A stretch of 11,125 nt of DNA from Pseudomonadota bacterium (lineage in GTDB: Bacteria; Desulfobacterota; Anaeroferrophillalia; Anaeroferrophillales; Tharpellaceae), in assembly GCA_015486505.1 (NCBI GenBank), contig WFRP01000095.1, positions 1 through 11,125 on the forward strand. Direction: 5' to 3'. Position numbers and translations under genes: made by a program. Shown here one piece after another: positions 6,548 through 11,125 of the stretch (positions within the stretch are counted from its first letter, which is position 1; each line of letters begins with the position of its first letter). The notes below the pieces were generated by a model that saw only the letters and a program-made list of their open reading frames with translations, had not been told where the DNA came from and searched no databases.

Positions 6548-7302
6548 TGGAAAAATTCAGAAACAAATATCGAATAGAATCAACACGGTTACAAAAATGG
6601 GATTATCGTTGGAACGGGGCATATTTTATAACCATTTGCACAAAAAATCGGGAAAATTATTTTGGTGAAATCGATCCACAACAGGTCGTAATGCAATTTT
6701 CAAATATTGGAATTATTGCCAATATTATGTGGTATGAAATTAAAAACCATGCAAATAATATTGAATTGGGAAAATTTGTCGTAATGCCCAATCATACCCA
6801 TGGAATTTTGATTTTGAAAAACAATAATTATGATATCAACAACGCCACGGATGACGTGGTGGGTAACGTGATGGATGATGCCACGGGTAACGCCACGGGT
6901 AACGCCATGGGTAACGCCATGGGTAACGTAGAGACAGGGCATGCCCTGTCTCTACATCATCATCATCATCATCATCATCAACCGCCACATCATCATCAAC
7001 AACCACCGTCGCCACAACATCAACCACAATCATCGCAACCATTTGTGAAATCCCAATCGCAAAAAACCATTGGACAACAACGGTTTCAAAATATTGGTAA
7101 AAATTCAATTTCATCAATAATTGGGTCGTATAAATCTGCCGTTACAAAACACGCAAATCGTTTGGGATTCGATTTCGGATGGCAACCCCGGTATTATGAC
7201 CATATCATTCGTAATGGCGCCGAATTTCAACGGATTCAACAATACATTACCAACAATCCTGAAAAATGGTATAATGATAAATTTTATAAAAAAGGCAAAT
7301 AA
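6547..7302 (+). CDS. REP-associated tyrosine transposase (RAYT, IS200-like Y1 HUH) with low-complexity insert
   Basis: This is a single-strand DNA transposase-type enzyme of the REP-associated group. The N-terminal half has the typical WNGAYFITICTKNRENYFGE and the HUH metal-binding motif in MPNHTHGILIL (His83, His85). The C-terminal part has SIIGSYKSAVTKHAN, with Tyr195 as likely catalytic residue, and WQPRYYDHIIRN. Between them, residues about 92-175 form an insert: four TGN/MGN repeats, a segment encoded by a 28-bp DNA palindrome, eight histidines, then Pro/Gln/His-rich sequence. Low-complexity segments of this kind could be tolerated as a linker. It starts one base inside the hsdS stop and ends three bases before hsdM, so it is packed into the operon with no transposon ends visible. 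This suggests long residence or co-option. Activity is unproven. Confidence 0.88.
   Translation: MEKFRNKYRIESTRLQKWDYRWNGAYFITICTKNRENYFGEIDPQQVVMQFSNIGIIANIMWYEIKNHANNIELGKFVVMPNHTHGILILKNNNYDINNATDDVVGNVMDDATGNATGNAMGNAMGNVETGHALSLHHHHHHHHQPPHHHQQPPSPQHQPQSSQPFVKSQSQKTIGQQRFQNIGKNSISSIIGSYKSAVTKHANRLGFDFGWQPRYYDHIIRNGAEFQRIQQYITNNPEKWYNDKFYKKGK
6880..6927 (+). repeat. Four tandem 12-bp repeats in the RAYT gene
   Basis: The unit GCCACGGGTAAC occurs twice, then GCCATGGGTAAC twice, with no gaps. They encode Ala-Thr/Met-Gly-Asn tetrapeptides. The array ends exactly where the 28-bp palindrome begins. Unit length is a multiple of three, so copy-number change would keep the frame. Confidence 0.95.
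6928..6955. repeat. Perfect 28-bp palindrome (REP-like) inside the RAYT gene
   Basis: The left arm GTAGAGACAGGGCA is followed at once by its reverse complement TGCCCTGTCTCTAC. It begins with GTAG, the tetranucleotide that RAYT enzymes recognise next to REP hairpins in the studied systems. It encodes VETGHALSL in frame. It does not resemble the TTAG element found elsewhere in the window. Confidence 0.95.
6955..6978 (+). repeat. (CAT)8 trinucleotide tract encoding polyhistidine
   Basis: Eight CAT units encode His137-144 directly after the palindrome, followed by further CAT/CAA/CCA-rich sequence to about 7040. The tract can change length in steps of one residue without losing frame. Confidence 0.95.
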
Positions 7303-7305
7303 ATT

Positions 7306-8937
7306 ATGACAAAAGTAGAACAAGATAAATTAGGTAAAACCCTTTGGGCAATAGCAAACAATTTAAGGGGGGCAATGAATGCAGATGATTTCCGCGATTA
7401 TATGCTTTCGTTTCTGTTTTTAAGATACTTATCGGCAAATTATGAAGCATCTGCCAAAAAGGAATTGGGAAGAGATTACCCTAAAACGGAATCAGACGAA
7501 AACGGTACTGCCCTGAGCCTTTGGTACGCAGAAAATCAAGCGGATATTCCGGAATTTGAAAAGCAGATGCGCAGGAAAGTGCATTATGTTATCAAACCGC
7601 AACATCTTTGGGGCAATATTGTGGAAATGGCTCGCACCCAAAACGATGAACTGTTACAAACCCTGGAAGCCGGTTTTAAATACATCGAAAACGAATCCTT
7701 TGAAAGTACCTTTCAGGGTTTGTTTTCGGAAATAAACCTGAATTCTGAAAAACTTGGAAAAACACCCGCCGACCGCAACAAAAAACTTTGCACCATCATT
7801 CAAAAAATTGCCGAAGGCATAGCCGATTTTTCCACCGATACCGATACGCTGGGAGATGCTTATGAGTATTTAATTGGTCAGTTTGCAGCCGGTTCGGGTA
7901 AAAAAGCAGGCGAATTTTACACGCCTCAACAAATATCTACCATTCTTTCGGAAATTGTAACGCTCGACAGTCAAGACCCAGGCACCGGAAAGAAAAGCAA
8001 ATTGGATAAAGTACTCGATTTTGCCTGTGGTTCGGGTTCGTTGTTGTTAAATGTGCGAAAGCGGGTAAAAGAGACCGGTGGAAGTATCGGAAAAATCTTC
8101 GGGCAGGAAAAGAATATTACGACTTACAACCTTGCCCGTATGAATATGCTTTTGCACGGCATGAAAGATACTGAATTTGAGATATTTCACGGAGATACTT
8201 TGCTCAATCAGTGGGATATGCTAAACGAAATGAATCCTGCTAAAAAACCGGAGTTCGATGCCGTGGTTGCCAATCCGCCTTTCAGTCTGCGTTGGGAGCC
8301 AAATGATACGCTGGCAGAAGATTTCCGTTTTAAAAGTTACGGACTTGCCCCAAAATCTGCTGCTGATTTTGCTTTTCTTTTGCACGGTTTCCATTATTTA
8401 GGTACAGAGGGGACAATGGCAATTATTTTACCCCATGGAGTTTTATTTCGAGGCGGTACAGAAGAACGAATCAGAACGAAACTATTAAAAGATAACAACA
8501 TTGATACGGTTATTGGCTTGCCTTCTAAATTGTTCTATTCAACAGGAATTCCTGTTTGTATTTTGGTTCTAAAGAGATGCAAAAAAGAAGATGATGTGCT
8601 GTTTATCAATGCAAGCGAGCATTATAAAAAAGGAAAGCGTCAAAACTATTTGCGAGAAGGAAAGGAAGGAGAGCCCAACGACATTCAAAAAATTATAGAA
8701 ACTTACAAGAATCGCCCTCAAAAAACTGAACGATATGCTCGCAGGGTTTCTATGGAGGAAATTGAAAAAAACGGATACAATCTGAACATTTCACGATATG
8801 TAAGTACGGCAGAAGATGAGGTGCAAATTGACTTGATTGAAGTCAATAAGACATTGACTTCAATCAAAGAACAAATTGAACAAAAAACCAAGGAACACAA
8901 TAAATTCTTGAGAGAGTTGGGATTAAAAACAATATAA
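7306..8937 (+). CDS. hsdM: Type I restriction-modification methyltransferase subunit
   Basis: HsdM is the SAM-dependent adenine N6-methyltransferase that pairs with HsdS. The N-terminal helical domain (LGKTLWAIANNLRGAMNADD, residues 8-27, then DYMLSFLFLRYLS) is followed by the conserved GEFYTPQQI near residue 202, the SAM-binding motif I DFACGSGSLL (238-247) and the catalytic motif IV VVANPPFS (320-327). The C-terminal region (residues about 470-543) ends in a long helical segment typical of contacts with HsdS. At 543 residues it is full length, with no frameshift or stop. It lies three bases after the transposase gene, last in the cassette, so it may depend on readthrough from upstream. It is the only clearly intact catalytic gene of the system. 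Confidence 0.95.
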   Translation: MTKVEQDKLGKTLWAIANNLRGAMNADDFRDYMLSFLFLRYLSANYEASAKKELGRDYPKTESDENGTALSLWYAENQADIPEFEKQMRRKVHYVIKPQHLWGNIVEMARTQNDELLQTLEAGFKYIENESFESTFQGLFSEINLNSEKLGKTPADRNKKLCTIIQKIAEGIADFSTDTDTLGDAYEYLIGQFAAGSGKKAGEFYTPQQISTILSEIVTLDSQDPGTGKKSKLDKVLDFACGSGSLLLNVRKRVKETGGSIGKIFGQEKNITTYNLARMNMLLHGMKDTEFEIFHGDTLLNQWDMLNEMNPAKKPEFDAVVANPPFSLRWEPNDTLAEDFRFKSYGLAPKSAADFAFLLHGFHYLGTEGTMAIILPHGVLFRGGTEERIRTKLLKDNNIDTVIGLPSKLFYSTGIPVCILVLKRCKKEDDVLFINASEHYKKGKRQNYLREGKEGEPNDIQKIIETYKNRPQKTERYARRVSMEEIEKNGYNLNISRYVSTAEDEVQIDLIEVNKTLTSIKEQIEQKTKEHNKFLRELGLKTI

Positions 8938-8938
8938 A

Positions 8939-9004
8939 ATGACGGTAAAACAAACCCGCAATTCAAGCACATTATCTGTCAATTTGTCTTTGCCTACGTT
9001 GTAA
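8939..9004 (+). CDS. Possible 21-residue ORF at the cassette's right edge
   Basis: The ATG at 8939 directly follows the hsdM stop (one base between) and opens a frame starting MTVKQTRNSSTLSVNLSLP, ending TAA at 9002-9004. It could be the cut-off start of a further cassette gene at the boundary with the host sequence, or chance. The rest of the 79-base gap before 9017 shows no hairpin terminator and is too short for a cobalamin riboswitch. Confidence 0.2.
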   Translation: MTVKQTRNSSTLSVNLSLPTL

Positions 9005-9016
9005 CACCCTTAATTT

Positions 9017-11101
9017 ATGAAAAAATATCTCTACATACTGGTTCTGATATTAACTTTACTGATCAGTGCCTGTAATTATCCTCTGTCGTTTAATGACGAT
9101 GCCGGCCGGCGGATTACCCTGCTGAAAAAACCGGTGCGCATTGTCTCTTTAGTCCCTTCAGTTACCGAAATCATCGATGCTCTCGGAGCGGGTCAGCTTT
9201 TGGTTGGAGTTACTTATTACTCCAGGAAACCGGCTCAGTTTGAACGCTGCCGGATTGTCGGCGGCTTTCTGAAACCGTCACTGCGGATGATTAAACAACT
9301 GCACCCTGATCTTGTCTTTATTTCGTCGCTGCAGAAAAGTCTGCGGCCTCAACTTGAACCAATGGGGTGCAAATTGGTTATGGTTAAAACCGGGTCGCTG
9401 GCAGACGCTTATGCAGATATCAAACTTATCGGCCGGATTGTCGGCCAACCTGACCGGGCTCTTGATCTGGTGTCAAAAACCCGGGAAAAGCTACAGTTTA
9501 TCAGTCGTAAAATTGAGAAAATTCCACTCTCCCGGCGCCGGCGGGTATTGCAGATGATAGGAATCGACAAGATTATTATTCCCGGTAGCGACTCTTTTCA
9601 GAACGAGATGATTTCGGCAGCCGGCGGAATTTTGCCGGAATGCCGGGGCCAAGGGGATGCGGTAGTTATTGATGCGGCGCAGTTGCGAGCTTTCAATCCT
9701 CAGTTTATCTATGCCTGCGGCAATCGTCAAAAACTCTGGGAATTTTTCGGACAACCGGAATTTTCTGCGCTTGCCGCCGTCCGGAGCCGCAGTATTTATT
9801 TCTTCCCCTGCGCTTTGACCTGCCGGGCCGCTACGCACGTCGGAGAATTTGTTGAATGGCTGTCGGCATCGATCTATCCTGATTTTTTCAGCTCTTACAA
9901 CAATATGATTCTGCCGGAAGAGGTTAACCATCGTCAAAAACTCCCGCTGGCGTTGGATTGGGTCAAAAAAGCCGAGATTCTGGAGTTGACCCTGGCTGAT
10001 TTCAGACATCGGACACTGATAGTAGATCTGGCGGAACCGATGCGTATATTGTCAACGCTTGAGGGTTTTCGTCAGGGGATTACCTGTGTCGGTAATCACT
10101 ATCTGCCGCCGCCGACCTGGAATCTTGTACATCGTATCGGAGTTAAAAACTTTGATGCCCGGATTGAAAAACTTATCGACCGCCGGCCGGAGACCACTTC
10201 TCTGCTTTTTACCGGGGCCGATATGAGAAACCTGGTGAAGAAGACAGCGTCATTCAAAAAGATGAAAGTCGTGGCCCTGGTAACCGCCGGAGTATGTTCG
10301 AATGCCTTGCGGATGAGTGCGGATCCGGGAAATTTCTACGAATTATCTCAACCTGTGACCCCGGAAAAGCCGGGAACTATAAATATTATTCTTTTAACGA
10401 ATACCAGGCTTACATCAAGAGCAATGAGCCGGGCTCTGATCAGCGCCTGCGAGGGTAAAACCGCAGCCCTGCAGGATCTTGATATCCGTTCTTCGGTCAA
10501 ACCGGCATTTCGACAGGCGACCGGAACCGGAACCGATAATATTATTGTGGTTGAGGGCCGGGGCCAAAGGGTTGCCAATGCCGGCGGCCACAGCAAGATG
10601 GGAGAGTTGATTGCCAAAGCAGTTTATGACGGGGTCATTGAAGCGATCCGGCGGCAGAACAATATCTATAAGGGGCGTTCAATCTTTCACCGGCTCAGAG
10701 AACGCCGGATTGATATTTATGACTTTATCAATAACTGTCAAACCGGTTTTTCGCGGGTTGATTTTAAGGGTTGGCAGGAGCTGGTTGATCTGACCGGGCG
10801 GGTGGAGCAGCTTCTACTTGAAAATCGTTATGCCTCTTTCCTGGAGAGTTCTCTGGCTTTAAGTGATGCCTATCTTAGAGGCCAGGTCAAAGACCTTGAT
10901 GAGTTTCGGCAACACTGCGCGGCCGTTGCGGAAGCGATCAGCGGACACCCTCTGAAGGAACAGACAACTCTCTATAAAGGCCCTGAAATTCCTCTGCCTC
11001 TCCGGCTGGCGCTGGAAGCTCTGGTCCGCGGTGCGAAAGCGCAAATCAAACCCGCGGCATCGTCTCCTGCCGGTAAAATCACAGGTCAGGCCAAATTTTA
11101 G
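9017..11101 (+). CDS. BtuF-like cobamide-binding lipoprotein fused to a CbiZ amidohydrolase domain
   Basis: Residues 1-19 form a lipoprotein signal (hydrophobic core, then LISAC with Cys19 as lipidation site). Residues about 30-295 are a BtuF/helical-backbone periplasmic binding domain (RIVSLVPSVTEIIDALGAG, MIKQLHPDLVF, NEMISAAGG) of B12 or metal-chelate ABC importers. Residues about 320-550 match CbiZ, which removes the aminopropanol-linked tail from adenosylcobinamide so that cobyric acid can be reused: GFRQGITCVGNHYLPPPTW, LVTAGVCSNALR, TINIILLTNTRLTSRAM, KTAALQDL, ATGTGTDNIIVVEG and HSKMGELIAKAV. Residues about 555-694 are a helical tail I do not recognise. No transporter genes lie in the window. 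The start has the signal peptide at its very N-terminus but only a weak Shine-Dalgarno. The stop TAG is part of the TTAG where a repeat copy begins. GC content is higher than in the cassette. The fusion is unusual because CbiZ is normally cytoplasmic. Confidence 0.87.
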   Translation: MKKYLYILVLILTLLISACNYPLSFNDDAGRRITLLKKPVRIVSLVPSVTEIIDALGAGQLLVGVTYYSRKPAQFERCRIVGGFLKPSLRMIKQLHPDLVFISSLQKSLRPQLEPMGCKLVMVKTGSLADAYADIKLIGRIVGQPDRALDLVSKTREKLQFISRKIEKIPLSRRRRVLQMIGIDKIIIPGSDSFQNEMISAAGGILPECRGQGDAVVIDAAQLRAFNPQFIYACGNRQKLWEFFGQPEFSALAAVRSRSIYFFPCALTCRAATHVGEFVEWLSASIYPDFFSSYNNMILPEEVNHRQKLPLALDWVKKAEILELTLADFRHRTLIVDLAEPMRILSTLEGFRQGITCVGNHYLPPPTWNLVHRIGVKNFDARIEKLIDRRPETTSLLFTGADMRNLVKKTASFKKMKVVALVTAGVCSNALRMSADPGNFYELSQPVTPEKPGTINIILLTNTRLTSRAMSRALISACEGKTAALQDLDIRSSVKPAFRQATGTGTDNIIVVEGRGQRVANAGGHSKMGELIAKAVYDGVIEAIRRQNNIYKGRSIFHRLRERRIDIYDFINNCQTGFSRVDFKGWQELVDLTGRVEQLLLENRYASFLESSLALSDAYLRGQVKDLDEFRQHCAAVAEAISGHPLKEQTTLYKGPEIPLPLRLALEALVRGAKAQIKPAASSPAGKITGQAKF

Positions 11102-11125
11102 TACCTTACAGGTTATTTTCTGCAC
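11102..11125 (+). repeat. TTAG element copy E, left end only (window edge)
   Basis: TACCTTACAGG followed by TTATTTTCTGCAC matches the left end of copy A (long subtype). The TTAG at 11098-11101 precedes it and contains the btuF-cbiZ stop codon. The copy runs off the window. Confidence 0.88.

Noticed and set aside
6836..7117. Open frame on the minus strand opposite the RAYT insert (Asp- and Tyr-Pro-Trp-Arg-rich)
   Set aside because: It is the mirror of the CAT and 12-bp repeats; low complexity, no family resemblance, and the plus-strand gene is convincing.
8938..9016. Cobalamin riboswitch before btuF-cbiZ
   Set aside because: The gap is only 79 bases and shows no B12-box-like conserved sequence.
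9491..10009. 172-residue open frame on the minus strand
   Set aside because: It lies inside the btuF-cbiZ gene, has no recognisable domain and fits a GC-related shadow frame.

Overview
The window looks like a stretch of a Gram-negative chromosome, perhaps a Desulfobacterota (deltaproteobacterial) host. It carries a decayed, horizontally acquired type I restriction-modification cassette and many copies of a short structured repeat. The host guess rests on the two flanking genes: an exported DUF2950 protein and a BtuF-CbiZ fusion lipoprotein, both visibly more GC-rich than the middle. The middle (about 1436-9005) is AT-rich, and its gene set (HsdR, RhuM, HsdS, REP-type transposase, HsdM) resembles Bacteroidota cassettes. 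This taxonomy is inference from protein style and base composition, not from a search.

Layout: 1-89 holds a worn copy of the repeat. 143-1246 is the DUF2950 gene, whose 5' part runs through another worn, inverted copy. 1292-1435 is the end of an IS3-family element with the start of its orfA on the minus strand. 1436-1772 is the 3' end of an XRE-type regulator, split by two tandem repeat copies. 1765-5033 is hsdR, split twice by the repeat. 5023-5879 is rhuM with one frameshift. 5885-6547 is a half-size hsdS. 6547-7302 is a REP-associated tyrosine (HUH) transposase with a palindrome and low-complexity tracts inside it. 7306-8937 is an apparently intact hsdM. 9017-11101 is btuF-cbiZ, with one more repeat copy starting right after its stop codon.

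The main observation is the repeat: a 105-121 bp element with no terminal inverted repeats, a hairpin abutting its right end and a second near its left end. Well-preserved copies have TTAG on both sides. Removing element plus one TTAG in silico restores the reading frame exactly at three sites: the XRE gene, and hsdR at 2836-2948 and at 4491-4618. The rebuilt HsdR is 1011 residues, a normal length. This matches a non-autonomous element moved by an IS200/IS605- or RAYT-like HUH transposase with a TTAG target, although an ordinary 4-bp target duplication gives the same sequence.

Functionally, the regulator is gone, HsdR is broken in two places and RhuM is frameshifted, while HsdM is intact and HsdS is present as one half. 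The locus may therefore still methylate DNA but is unlikely to restrict it. The btuF-cbiZ product would be a cobamide-binding lipoprotein with a corrinoid-salvage amidohydrolase domain attached.
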